DNA from: Friedmanniella sp.
Lineage (GTDB): Bacteria; Actinomycetota; Actinomycetes; Propionibacteriales; Propionibacteriaceae
Length of the DNA stretch: 7,823 bases
Reading direction: 5' to 3'
Assembly: GCA_025964935.1 (NCBI GenBank)
Contig: JAOPXW010000104.1
Location: 1-7,823 of the forward strand
Below the pieces are notes generated by a model. The model searched no databases. It saw only the letters and a list, made by a program, of their open reading frames with translations, and was not told where the DNA came from. The position numbers and the translations under genes are program-made. Of this stretch, positions 1 through 5,239 are shown in pieces. Position 1 is the stretch's first letter. The number at the start of each line of letters is the position of its first letter.

Positions 1-405
1 GAGCGGCCCAGCGTCCTGTTCGTCTGCGTCCACAATGCCGGCCGCTCCCAGATGGCGGCCGCCTTCCTGGCCCACCTCTCGGGGGGTACGGTCGAGGTGC
101 GGTCGGCCGGCTCCGCTCCCGCCGACCAGGTCAATCCCGCCGCCGTGGCCGCCATGGCCGAGGTCGGCATCGACATCGCGGCGGAGCAGCCCAAGATCCT
201 CACCGACGACGCCGTCCGGGCCTCCGACGTGGTTGTCACCATGGGCTGCGGCGACACCTGCCCGTTCTATCCGGGCAAGCGCTACGAGGACTGGGTCCTG
301 GACGACCCCGCCGGCCAGGGTGTGGCCGCGGTGCGGCCGATCCGGGACGAGATCCGGCGGCGGGTCGAGCAGCTGATCGCCGAGCTCGTGCCCAGTCGGG
401 CCTGA
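1..405 (+). CDS. arsC: Arsenate reductase, low-molecular-weight phosphatase fold, mycothiol type (5' end missing)
   Basis: The frame is open from base 1, so the N-terminus lies outside the window; 134 codons remain before TGA. The first visible residues form the phosphatase P-loop CVHNAGRS (CX5RS), with nucleophile Cys9 and Arg15 numbered from the window edge. A later segment, TMGCGDTCP (Cys83, Cys87), leads to the WVLDDP block, where the Asp before Pro102-103 supplies the general acid. This TMGCGDxCP/EDW/DDP pattern is typical of the actinobacterial arsenate-mycothiol transferases. These proteins form an arseno-mycothiol adduct that mycoredoxin resolves, giving arsenite in the cytoplasm. Only a few residues appear to be missing. 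No other arsenic gene is visible downstream, so any ars operon must lie upstream. A protein tyrosine phosphatase is the alternative, but the GCGDTCP segment argues against it. Confidence 0.88.
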   Translation, partial: ERPSVLFVCVHNAGRSQMAAAFLAHLSGGTVEVRSAGSAPADQVNPAAVAAMAEVGIDIAAEQPKILTDDAVRASDVVVTMGCGDTCPFYPGKRYEDWVLDDPAGQGVAAVRPIRDEIRRRVEQLIAELVPSRA

Positions 406-426
406 AGGCTCCATGGGTCCGCGTCC

Positions 427-493
427 CGCGCGCGGTGCAGCGCACCCGGTGACCGGGCGCCACGCGCGCGGTGCACCGCTGACGGTGACCGGG
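427..493. repeat. Degenerate tandem duplication, 36-bp period, between arsC and nagA
   Basis: Positions 427-457 and 463-493 match at 27 of 31 bases at a constant offset of 36. They share cgcgcgcggtgca at the left and cggtgaccggg at the right. The first copy contains the near-palindrome cccggtgaccggg (445-457) and an overlapping dyad, ggtgc-agc-gcacc (434-446). The second copy keeps gtgacc but has lost the dyad on its left side. The block lies between the arsC stop and the nagA start. It could hold a repeated operator for nagA or a weak arsC terminator. There is no T-run, so an intrinsic terminator is not well supported. Confidence 0.5.
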
Positions 494-519
494 GCTGCCC
501 AGGCGCGGACGGCGACCCG

Positions 520-1692
520 ATGACCGTGCTGGCGGCCGGACGGCTCGTCACCGGGCGGGAGGTCCTGACCCCCGGCTGGGTCGAGCTCCGGGCCGGCGCG
601 GTGACCGGGGTCGGTGTCGGTCGACCGGCCCGGGTGGATCAGGACTGGCCCGACTCCGTCGTCGTCCCGGGGTTCGTCGACCTGCACGTGCACGGCGGGG
701 GCGGCGGGTCCTTCACCGACGGCGGGGTCGACTCGGCCGTGCGGGCCGTCCTCACCCACCGCCGGCACGGGACGACCACGACCCTGGCCAGTCTCGTCAG
801 CGCCGGACCGGGGGAGCTCCGGGACCGGATCGCCCTGCTGGCCGAGCTGGTCCAGGACGGGCACGTCGCCGGCCTGCACCTGGAGGGGCCGTGGATCAGC
901 CCGCACCGCTGCGGCGCGCACGACCCCCATCGGCTGCGGGACCCCGGCCCCGTCGAGCTGGCCGGGCTGCTCGGGCTCGGCGACGGGGCTGTCGCGATGG
1001 TCACCCTGGCTCCGGAGCGGCCGGGCGGACTGGCGGCGGTCGCCCAGGTGGTCGACGCGGGCGCGATCGCCGCGATCGGGCACACCGACGCCGACTACGA
1101 CACCGTGGTCGCGGCCATCGGGGCGGGAGCCCGGGTCGCCACCCACCTGTACAACGCCATGCGGCCGGTGCACCACCGGCGCCCCGGCCCCGTGGTGGCC
1201 CTGCTGGAGGACCCCCGGGTCACCCTCGAGCTGGTCGCCGACGGAACCCACCTGCATCCGGCGGTGTACCGGCAGACCTCCGTTGCGGTCGGTGCGGACC
1301 GGGTGGTCCTGGCCACCGACGCGATGGCCGCGGCCGCTCTCGGAGACGGTCGCTTCCGGCTGGGCGGGCTGGCCGTCGAGGTGCGGGACGGGGTGGCCCG
1401 CGTCGCCGGGACCGACACCCTCGCCGGCGGCACCGCCACGATGGACGCGCTCTTCCGCCGGGCCGTCCGTGCGTTCCGGTCGGCCGAGGACGACGCATCC
1501 TCCGCCCCGTACGAGGAGGCGGATCTGCTGCGCGCCGTACGCCAGACCTCGGTCAACCCGGCCGCCCGGCTGGGCCGGACCGACATCGGTGGGCTGGAGC
1601 CGGGTCGCCGCGCCGACCTGGTCGTCCTCGGGCCGGACCTGGGCGTACGCGAGGTGTGGCACTGCGGTGAGCGCGTCCCGCCGTCGGGCTGA
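520..1692 (+). CDS. nagA: N-acetylglucosamine-6-phosphate deacetylase
   Basis: A 390-residue amidohydrolase-superfamily protein of normal family length. It removes acetate from GlcNAc-6-P to give glucosamine-6-P, which feeds amino-sugar and cell-wall recycling in the cytoplasm. Visible landmarks in order: VDLHVHGGGGG (His56, His58) at the start of the TIM barrel; HLEGPWISP (Glu122, metal ligand) followed by the family block GAHDP; AIGHTDADY (His188); THLYNAM (His209); DGTHLHP (substrate region); ATDAM with catalytic Asp267; and the closing VNPAARLG...GLEPGRRADLVVL beta-sandwich strand. Residues 320-335 form an Asp/Ser-rich loop. ATG 520 is the first plausible start; the ribosome binding site before it is weak. 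No nagB or sugar transporter is adjacent, so this looks like a stand-alone nagA. No DasR-like operator was recognised upstream. Confidence 0.93.
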   Translation: MTVLAAGRLVTGREVLTPGWVELRAGAVTGVGVGRPARVDQDWPDSVVVPGFVDLHVHGGGGGSFTDGGVDSAVRAVLTHRRHGTTTTLASLVSAGPGELRDRIALLAELVQDGHVAGLHLEGPWISPHRCGAHDPHRLRDPGPVELAGLLGLGDGAVAMVTLAPERPGGLAAVAQVVDAGAIAAIGHTDADYDTVVAAIGAGARVATHLYNAMRPVHHRRPGPVVALLEDPRVTLELVADGTHLHPAVYRQTSVAVGADRVVLATDAMAAAALGDGRFRLGGLAVEVRDGVARVAGTDTLAGGTATMDALFRRAVRAFRSAEDDASSAPYEEADLLRAVRQTSVNPAARLGRTDIGGLEPGRRADLVVLGPDLGVREVWHCGERVPPSG

Positions 1693-1737
1693 GAGCCACC
1701 CGGGGGTTGCCCGCTCCGTGGTGGCGGCGCCGGACGG

Positions 1738-1780
1738 GATTGCCGCAATCGGGCGCAGCCGTCATCTCCTTGGCTAGGAT
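1738..1780 (+). promoter_or_regulatory. Candidate promoter with upstream palindrome for the two-component cluster
   Basis: A perfect 13-bp palindrome, gattgc-c-gcaatc, occupies 1738-1750, 45 bases after the nagA stop. A TAGGAT hexamer at 1775-1780 fits the actinobacterial -10 consensus TANNNT. No good -35 hexamer is seen 16-19 bases upstream, so a factor bound at the palindrome is conceivable. A strong Shine-Dalgarno sequence (cagggagg, 1821-1828) follows about 40 bases downstream, which supports transcription towards the response regulator. The palindrome could instead be a short nagA transcript-end hairpin. Confidence 0.35.
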
Positions 1781-1833
1781 CGGCGGCAGCCAGCAAATCT
1801 CGCGTCGCGACGTTTCTCCCCAGGGAGGTTCCG

Positions 1834-2101
1834 ACGTTCGCCCCGACGGGCGGTGCCGGCCTCGGGGACCTGCGGGCGTGGCGGACTCTGGTCGCGGCGA
1901 ACGTTCAGGTCACCGGCGCATCCGCCCGGTGACCGTCCCGAGGTCACGCCCTTGCGGCAGCCGCGCCGTGATGTTGAGGAGGCCGTGCGCGTGCTGGCTT
2001 TGGTGGTCCGCGACGAGCCCGAGGTGGCCGAGCTGCTCGCTCATCACCTGACCGCTCCCCGCGGCAAGGTCCCGTTCCACCCGGCCCGGGAGGTCCGATG
2101 A
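1834..2101 (+). pseudogene. Possible degraded small cistron upstream of the response regulator
   Basis: I do not recognise this protein. A strong Shine-Dalgarno (cagggagg, 1821-1828) is followed five bases later by ACG at 1834, where a start codon would be expected. From there one frame gives protein-like sequence with high third-position GC (LGDLRAWRTLVAANVQV) up to a TGA at 1930-1932. A +1 shift near 1929 joins it to a second frame (DVEEAVRVLALVVRDEPEV...) that runs to a TGA overlapping the next gene's ATG by four bases (ATGA). Read together this makes about 88 residues. The second part resembles a helix-turn-helix repeat or the first strand and helix of a receiver domain, but neither match is firm. 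A surviving 36-codon ORF could start at GTG 1991, eight bases after gaggagg (1976-1982), and couple translation to the response regulator. The whole stretch may also be non-coding. Confidence 0.33.
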
Positions 2102-2487
2102 GGACCGGCCCGCCGCTCACCGTGCTGATCGCCGACGACGAGGCCGACATCCGGGACTTCGTCACCATCAAGCTGGAGCGGGCCGACATCCGGGTCCTGG
2201 CGGCCGCGGACGGGCGGGAGGCCCTCGCGCTGCTGGCCACCGGGGAGGCCGACCTGGCCGTGCTGGACGTCATGATGCCGGGCATGAGTGGCATCGACGT
2301 GGTCTGTCACACCCGAAGCACCCCCGGTCCCTCCCAACACATCCCGCTCGTCCTGCTCGCCTCGAGGGCCCAGCAGGCCGACGTGGAGCTCGGGCTCAGC
2401 GTCGGGGCCACCGACTACGTGACCAAGCCGTTCAGCCCGCAGGAGCTGCTGCTGCGGATCAACGCCATCATGGACAGGGCCCGGTGA
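2098..2487 (+). CDS. Single-domain response regulator (receiver domain only)
   Basis: 129 residues made up almost entirely of one CheY-like receiver domain; there is no DNA-binding or enzymatic output domain. The acidic pocket is Asp13-Asp14 (VLIADDE), the phosphoacceptor is Asp57 (LAVLDVMMPGMSG), and the conserved Lys is Lys110 (DYVTKPFSPQELL). The switch Thr position, normally LTAR, reads LLASRAQQ, so Ala88 replaces Thr with Ser89 next to it. ATG 2098 has a Shine-Dalgarno GGGAGG (2088-2093) four bases upstream. The ATG overlaps the stop of the preceding reading frame, and the TGA overlaps the GTG of the histidine kinase remnant by four bases, so the arrangement is that of a translationally coupled operon. 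With the partner kinase broken, phosphorylation would need another kinase. Output presumably occurs by protein-protein contact (inference). Confidence 0.88.
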   Translation: MRTGPPLTVLIADDEADIRDFVTIKLERADIRVLAAADGREALALLATGEADLAVLDVMMPGMSGIDVVCHTRSTPGPSQHIPLVLLASRAQQADVELGLSVGATDYVTKPFSPQELLLRINAIMDRAR

Positions 2488-2853
2488 GGCGGAGCCGGCG
2501 AACAGCCAGGCTGCGTCAAGAGCTCGAGCGGCGGGTCAGGCCGTGTCCCGGTGGCACCGGCAGCTGCGGGATCCTGCCCCCCTTCTTCGAACGGGAGCAG
2601 GCCGTGTGCGAAGGGCTCAAGGCCCTCGACAGCAAAGCGTTCGTCTCGATGGCGGGCCACGAGCTCCGCACCCCGCTCGCCTCGATCATCGGAGGCCTGG
2701 AGGTGATCCGGAGCGGGGACCTGGGGGAGGTCTCGGCGGCCGGCGGACCGGTCGCTGGCCGCGATCGACCGCAACAGCACCCGGCTCACCAGCCTGATCG
2801 AGGACCTGCTGCTGTTCTCCAGGATCGAGGAGGGGGCTGAGCCGCCGCACGCC
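2484..2853 (+). pseudogene. Sensor histidine kinase remnant, frameshifted and lacking the ATPase domain
   Basis: Translation could begin at GTG 2484, which overlaps the regulator's TGA (GTGA). The frame carries a HisKA dimerisation/phosphoacceptor segment: LDSKAFVSMAGHELRTPLASIIGGLEVIRSGDLGEV is split here as the H-box GHELRTPLAS with His59, followed by helix 1. After GEVSAAGG the frame is lost. The next frame (+1, from about 2751) continues with LAAIDRNSTRLTSLIEDLLL and FSRIEEG, exactly the second HisKA helix. Removing one base within about 2741-2752 restores the normal spacing. The restored frame then runs straight into the palindromic repeat at 2854, and no HATPase_c N, G1 or G2 box follows, so the catalytic domain is absent. 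The unshifted frame ends at a TGA at 2838-2840. The product cannot be an active kinase. A single-base sequencing error could explain the frameshift but not the missing ATPase domain. Confidence 0.85.
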
Positions 2854-2922
2854 GCTCCTCGAGTTCTGGAGAAGATTCGGCTCGGACTACCGCACCGGAT
2901 CTTCTCCACAACTCGGGCCGCC
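2854..2922. repeat. Palindromic repeat element, copy 1
   Basis: 69 bp that recur at 3465-3533 with 65 of 69 identical bases. The core is a long inverted repeat: 2860-2876 (cgagttctggagaagat) pairs with 2899-2915 at 16 of 17 positions, the exception being C2866/C2909. The 22-base loop can add about three further G-C pairs at its base (2878-2880 with 2895-2897). It replaces the 3' part of the histidine kinase gene. There is no T-run after the stem, so it is not a classical intrinsic terminator, although it could stop transcription or protect mRNA ends. No transposase is seen, so it could be a REP- or MITE-like element of the host genome. Confidence 0.8.
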
Positions 2923-2973
2923 ACCCCCTGTCCAGCGTGGGCCCGGCCAGCCGGCCGCAGGTTCGGCCGCCTC

Positions 2974-3002
2974 TCGACAGCGACGGTGACGCGGACTAGC
3001 GT
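2974..3002 (+). promoter_or_regulatory. Promoter for the SnoaL-like gene
   Basis: A -35-like TCGACA (2974-2979, one mismatch to TTGACA) is separated by exactly 17 bases from TAGCGT (2997-3002), which fits TANNNT. Transcription would start near 3009, giving a leader of about 33 bases that contains the TGTGA-N6-TCACA dyad and the Shine-Dalgarno. The promoter lies inside the repeat-bounded unit, so the gene carries its own expression signals. Confidence 0.5.
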
Positions 3003-3013
3003 GGGAAGATAGT

Positions 3014-3029
3014 TGTGACGTACATCACA
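3014..3029. promoter_or_regulatory. CRP/FNR-family-like operator, perfect TGTGA-N6-TCACA dyad
   Basis: The sequence tgtgacgtacatcaca matches the CRP consensus half-sites at every position, with the required six-base spacer. It sits roughly +5 to +20 relative to the predicted start of transcription and ends one base before the AGGAGG ribosome binding site. A protein bound there would be expected to block transcription rather than activate it. The GTGA-cGTACa-TCAC symmetry could also suit a TetR- or GntR-type repressor. The regulator itself is not in the window. Confidence 0.5.
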
Positions 3030-3041
3030 GAGGAGGACAGC

Positions 3042-3455
3042 ATGGCCGGCGATCGACAACAGCTGATGACGGACTACGTCGCGGCCCTGCAGCGCCGCGG
3101 GGACATCACCCCGTACTTCGCACCCGACGTCGTGTGGCGCACCATGGAGACCGGCGAGGAGGTGGTGGGTGCGGCCAACGTCGCCGGCTACATCCACACC
3201 TTCCACACCGTCCTGTTCGACGCCGCGGCCCGCCTCAGGTCACTGGTCGTGGCCGACGACTTCGCCTGCGTCGAGGCGGACTTCGTCGGTCGGCACACCG
3301 CCGAGTTCGCCGGCGTCCCGCCGACCGGGGTCGAGGTCGAGGTCGCCTACTGCGTGACCTACGGACTCAGTGGCGCCGGCATCACCTGGCTGCACGCCTA
3401 CCTACCGCTGTCCCAGCTGCTCGGGCAGCTCGGGGCCGGCGCCGCAGCCGGCTAG
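3042..3455 (+). CDS. SnoaL-like / NTF2-fold small protein
   Basis: 137 residues, the usual size for a single cone-shaped NTF2-like domain. Recognisable features: an N-terminal helix (LMTDYVAALQRRGD), then YFAPDVVWRTMETGEEVVG, a middle VADDFACVEADFVGRHTAEF strand region, the family-typical AGVPPTGVEVEV block, and a final strand, GITWLHAYLPLSQLLGQLG. Members include polyketide/ester cyclases, limonene-epoxide-hydrolase-like enzymes and many uncharacterised proteins; the substrate here cannot be told. ATG 3042 is chosen because AGGAGG (3031-3036) lies five bases upstream. GTG 3015 lies inside the operator dyad and is rejected. The gene is monocistronic, has its own promoter and operator, and is bracketed by two copies of the palindromic repeat. 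It converges on the MBL hydrolase gene. No signal peptide or membrane segment is seen. Confidence 0.82.
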   Translation: MAGDRQQLMTDYVAALQRRGDITPYFAPDVVWRTMETGEEVVGAANVAGYIHTFHTVLFDAAARLRSLVVADDFACVEADFVGRHTAEFAGVPPTGVEVEVAYCVTYGLSGAGITWLHAYLPLSQLLGQLGAGAAAG

Positions 3456-3464
3456 AGCCCGCGC

Positions 3465-3533
3465 GCTCCTCGAGTTCTGGAGAAGATTCAGCTCGGACTA
3501 CCGCACCGGATGTTCTCCGGAACTCGGGCCGCC
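3465..3533. repeat. Palindromic repeat element, copy 2 (between convergent genes)
   Basis: Matches 2854-2922 at 65 of 69 bases with no gaps (offset 611). It differs at 3490, 3512, 3519 and 3520. The left arm (3471-3487) is identical to copy 1. The right arm (3510-3526) now pairs at the position mismatched in copy 1 (C3477-G3520), but has a G-U pair (T3478/G3519) and a new mismatch (G3485/G3512). It begins nine bases after the SnoaL-like stop and ends 10 bases before the stop of the convergent MBL gene. It could therefore serve as a bidirectional transcription end, although no T-run is visible. Confidence 0.8.
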
Positions 3534-3543
3534 GCCCGACCGG

Positions 3544-4206
3544 CTACCAGCCGCGGGCCCGCCACTCCGCCAGGTGCGGCCGCTCGGCGCCGAGGGTGGT
3601 GTCGTCCCCGTGCCCCGGGTGCACGACGGTGTCGTCGTCGAAGCGGCCGAACACCTTCGCCTCCAGGTCGTCCATCAGCTGGGTGAAGTCCGCCGCACTC
3701 CGCGTCCGCCCCGGGCCGCCCGGGAACAGGCTGTCCCCGGTGAACAGGTGGGCCACCCCGCCCGCCGTGTAGGCCAGGGTGATCGAACCCGGCGTGTGCC
3801 CGACCAGCCCGATGACCTCGAGCGTCCCCGTCCCCAGGGGCACGGTGTCGCCGTCCCACGCCGCGGCGACGCCGCTCACCCGGGCTCCCTCGCTCACAGC
3901 CTCGACATCGGGTCCGCCCGCCACCAGCCCCGCCCCGGTGTGGCCGGCGACGGCGGCCAGCGCCTGCCAGTGGTCACCGTGCCGGTGGGTGGTCACGATG
4001 GTCGCGACCGGGGCCGACCCGATCAGGTCGAGCAGCCGGGGCGCGTCCGCGGCAGCGTCGACCAGGACGGCGGGACCGTCGGCCGGCTGCAGGAGGTAGG
4101 CGTTGTTGTCCATCCCGCCCACGCTGATCTTGGTCAGGGTGACGGAGGGGGAGAGGGTCAGGACCAGGGGCCCGCCCGTCACGTCCACGTGGTTGAGACC
4201 GGTCAT
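3544..4206 (-). CDS. Metallo-beta-lactamase-fold hydrolase, glyoxalase-II-like
   Basis: 220 residues, a single MBL-fold domain of typical short length. The metal-binding set is complete: HRHGDH (His74, His76, Asp78, His79), GHTPGS (His137), FTGDSLFPGG (Asp158 bridging) and VHPGHG (His199). The pattern GHTPGS / TGDSLF / PGHG is that of the glyoxalase II, persulfide dioxygenase and related thioester-hydrolase branch, so a thiol ester or similar metabolite is the likely substrate; the exact one is unknown. The zinc or iron enzyme would be cytoplasmic, and no signal peptide is seen. ATG 4206 (minus strand) has AGGAGG six bases upstream. A comparable MBL gene (Rv1637c) lies beside uvrA in Mycobacterium tuberculosis, so this neighbourhood appears conserved. 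The gene is separated from the upstream minus-strand gene by 204 bases and probably has its own promoter. Confidence 0.9.
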   Translation of the reverse strand: MTGLNHVDVTGGPLVLTLSPSVTLTKISVGGMDNNAYLLQPADGPAVLVDAAADAPRLLDLIGSAPVATIVTTHRHGDHWQALAAVAGHTGAGLVAGGPDVEAVSEGARVSGVAAAWDGDTVPLGTGTLEVIGLVGHTPGSITLAYTAGGVAHLFTGDSLFPGGPGRTRSAADFTQLMDDLEAKVFGRFDDDTVVHPGHGDDTTLGAERPHLAEWRARGW

Positions 4207-4245
4207 CGGCTGCCTCCTGGGTCGGGTGCGCCGCGCTCACCGGCG

Positions 4246-4288
4246 GCCGATGATCGGCGGCGTCCGCGGCCCGGGCGAGGCCACCCTA
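4246..4288 (-). promoter_or_regulatory. Candidate promoter and palindrome upstream of the MBL gene
   Basis: On the minus strand TAGGGT (4288-4283) fits the -10 consensus TANNNT and lies about 77 bases before the start codon. No clear -35 is seen. Between it and the Shine-Dalgarno sits a perfect 13-bp palindrome, gccgat-g-atcggc (4246-4258), which could be an operator in the leader. Both are short motifs in GC-rich DNA and may be chance. Confidence 0.28.
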
Positions 4289-4347
4289 CCCACGGGCCGA
4301 TGGTCCCTCTCCGGGTGCTGCGCAACCCGGCGACGGGGGGCCGTACG

Positions 4348-4420
4348 GGCCCTCAGAACACCGGCCCTCAGAACCCGGCCCTCAGGACACCGGCCCTCAG
4401 AACCCTGCCCTCAGAAGGCC
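4348..4420. repeat. Five-copy 14-15-bp tandem repeat
   Basis: Units start at 4348, 4363, 4377, 4392 and about 4407. The consensus is ggccctcagaacacc; the second unit is one base shorter, the third has a g for a, and the last is ggcc-ended. The array lies directly behind the minus-strand MDMPI-family gene, and that gene's stop codon (TGA, complement of 4411-4413) is inside the last unit. On the minus strand each unit reads ...ttctgagggcc, giving a series of near-identical TGA-containing blocks. It fills most of the gap between the two minus-strand genes. Slippage here could change the distance to the MBL promoter. Confidence 0.8.
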
Positions 4421-5139
4421 GGCAGGACCAGACCGCCGGTGCCCTGCAGCGCCGACCCGTCCGTACGTCCGGAGAGCCAGCCGAGCAGCTCGGGGCTGGA
4501 GCCGCTGACCACCCGGGGCTCGCCGGAGCTGCCCACGGTGCAGACGAAGCCGCCGTCGGAGCGCAGCTCCAGCCGGGGGAACTCGTCCCGCATCCGCAGC
4601 CGGAAGGCCGACCACTCGATCAGCCAGTCCGCGCTCTGGTCGTCCACCTCGGCCATCGTGAAGCCGAGGTCGAGGTCGACGTGGTGCAGGGTGACCTCCA
4701 GCAGCCGAGCCACCGGCAGCAGCCGGGCGGGGACCACGAGCCCGCCGCGCAGCTCGACCACCGCGTCCCAGGCCTGGCTCTCGTCCAGCCGGGCGAAGTG
4801 CTCACCCAGGCGCCCGGCCGAGGTGTCGAGGTCGATCTGGAGGTCGAGACCGGCCCGGCCCGCGCCGCGCTCGATGTCGTCCTCGCGCTGCTCGGGGGAG
4901 GCGTACATCTCCTGACGGACCCCGGTCAGGGCCCATTCGCACAGCCGGGTCAGGGCGTCGGCCTGTCGGGCCACGTGGGTCGCGACGTGGGCGCGGGTCC
5001 AGCCGGGCAGTCGGCTGGGCTCGGCCCATGCCTGGTCGCTCGCCGTGATGGTGGCCCCGAGCAGCTGCTGGGTGGCGGCGGTGGTCAGGGCCCGTACGTC
5101 CTCCAGCTGCCGGTCGGCCGGGGTCGGAGCCTCAGTCAT
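4411..5139 (-). CDS. Maleylpyruvate isomerase family mycothiol-dependent enzyme (DinB-like fold)
   Basis: 242 residues. The N-terminal four-helix bundle carries the family landmark [23 protein letters not shown] (here split: [12 protein letters not shown] with His51 and His55). The second metal motif is [11 protein letters not shown] (Glu148, His152), giving the His...Glu-X3-His metal site of mycothiol-dependent maleylpyruvate isomerase. The C-terminal part (about 170-242) is the smaller alpha/beta MDMPI_C domain. Known members use mycothiol as cofactor, but most, including this one, have no proven substrate. No gentisate-pathway gene is nearby, so a maleylpyruvate role is doubtful; another mycothiol-dependent conjugation or isomerisation is as likely. 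The start is set at ATG 5139. It lacks a Shine-Dalgarno, and a TANNNT hexamer ends seven bases upstream, which suggests leaderless translation. The in-frame GTGs just upstream are alternatives. The gene is divergent from uvrA. Confidence 0.85.
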   Translation of the reverse strand: MTEAPTPADRQLEDVRALTTAATQQLLGATITASDQAWAEPSRLPGWTRAHVATHVARQADALTRLCEWALTGVRQEMYASPEQREDDIERGAGRAGLDLQIDLDTSAGRLGEHFARLDESQAWDAVVELRGGLVVPARLLPVARLLEVTLHHVDLDLGFTMAEVDDQSADWLIEWSAFRLRMRDEFPRLELRSDGGFVCTVGSSGEPRVVSGSSPELLGWLSGRTDGSALQGTGGLVLPAF

Positions 5140-5146
5140 GATCACC

Positions 5147-5152
5147 ACGGTA
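5147..5152 (-). promoter_or_regulatory. Candidate -10 element, leaderless MDMPI-family transcript
   Basis: On the minus strand TACCGT fits TANNNT and is followed after seven bases by ATG 5139, the spacing expected when transcription starts at the first base of the start codon. No ribosome binding site is present and no clear -35 is seen. Confidence 0.35.
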
Positions 5153-5209
5153 GCGGCCGGGGGAGGGCCGTGGCCGGGACGCAGGGGCGGCGCGCCCGAC
5201 GGTTCAGTT

Positions 5210-5232
5210 CTGTCAGAGGGCCCACATACGAT
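5210..5232 (+). promoter_or_regulatory. PafBC-type (RecA-independent DNA damage) promoter of uvrA
   Basis: The published consensus for PafBC/RecA-NDp promoters is TTGTCRGTG-N8-TANNNT. Here CTGTCAGAG (5210-5218) matches 7 of 9 positions, including the TGTCRG core. The spacer is exactly eight bases (5219-5226) and TACGAT (5227-5232) is the -10. Transcription would begin near 5239-5240, on the GTG start codon. No LexA-type GAAC-N4-GTTC box is seen. Homologous uvrA genes in mycobacteria belong to the PafBC response. Confidence 0.68.
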
Positions 5233-5239
5233 GGCGGGC

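Noticed and set aside
442..460. Intrinsic terminator after arsC
   Set aside because: The dyad is short with a one-base centre and is not followed by a T-run; treated only as part of the tandem duplication.
3015..3041. GTG 3015 as start of the SnoaL-like gene
   Set aside because: It lies inside the TGTGA-N6-TCACA dyad and has no ribosome binding site; ATG 3042 has AGGAGG at five bases.
2415..3206. 263-codon minus-strand open frame across the kinase remnant and SnoaL-like gene
   Set aside because: It has no recognisable domain, crosses the palindromic repeat and runs against clear plus-strand HisKA and NTF2-like sequence.
2854..3533. Integron gene cassette with attC sites
   Set aside because: The repeats flank a single gene and form hairpins, but I see no GTTRRRY/RYYYAAC core sites at the ends and no integrase.
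5231..5233. ATG 5231 as uvrA start
   Set aside because: It overlaps the predicted -10 TACGAT and has only a weak, distant AGAGGG; kept as the alternative start.
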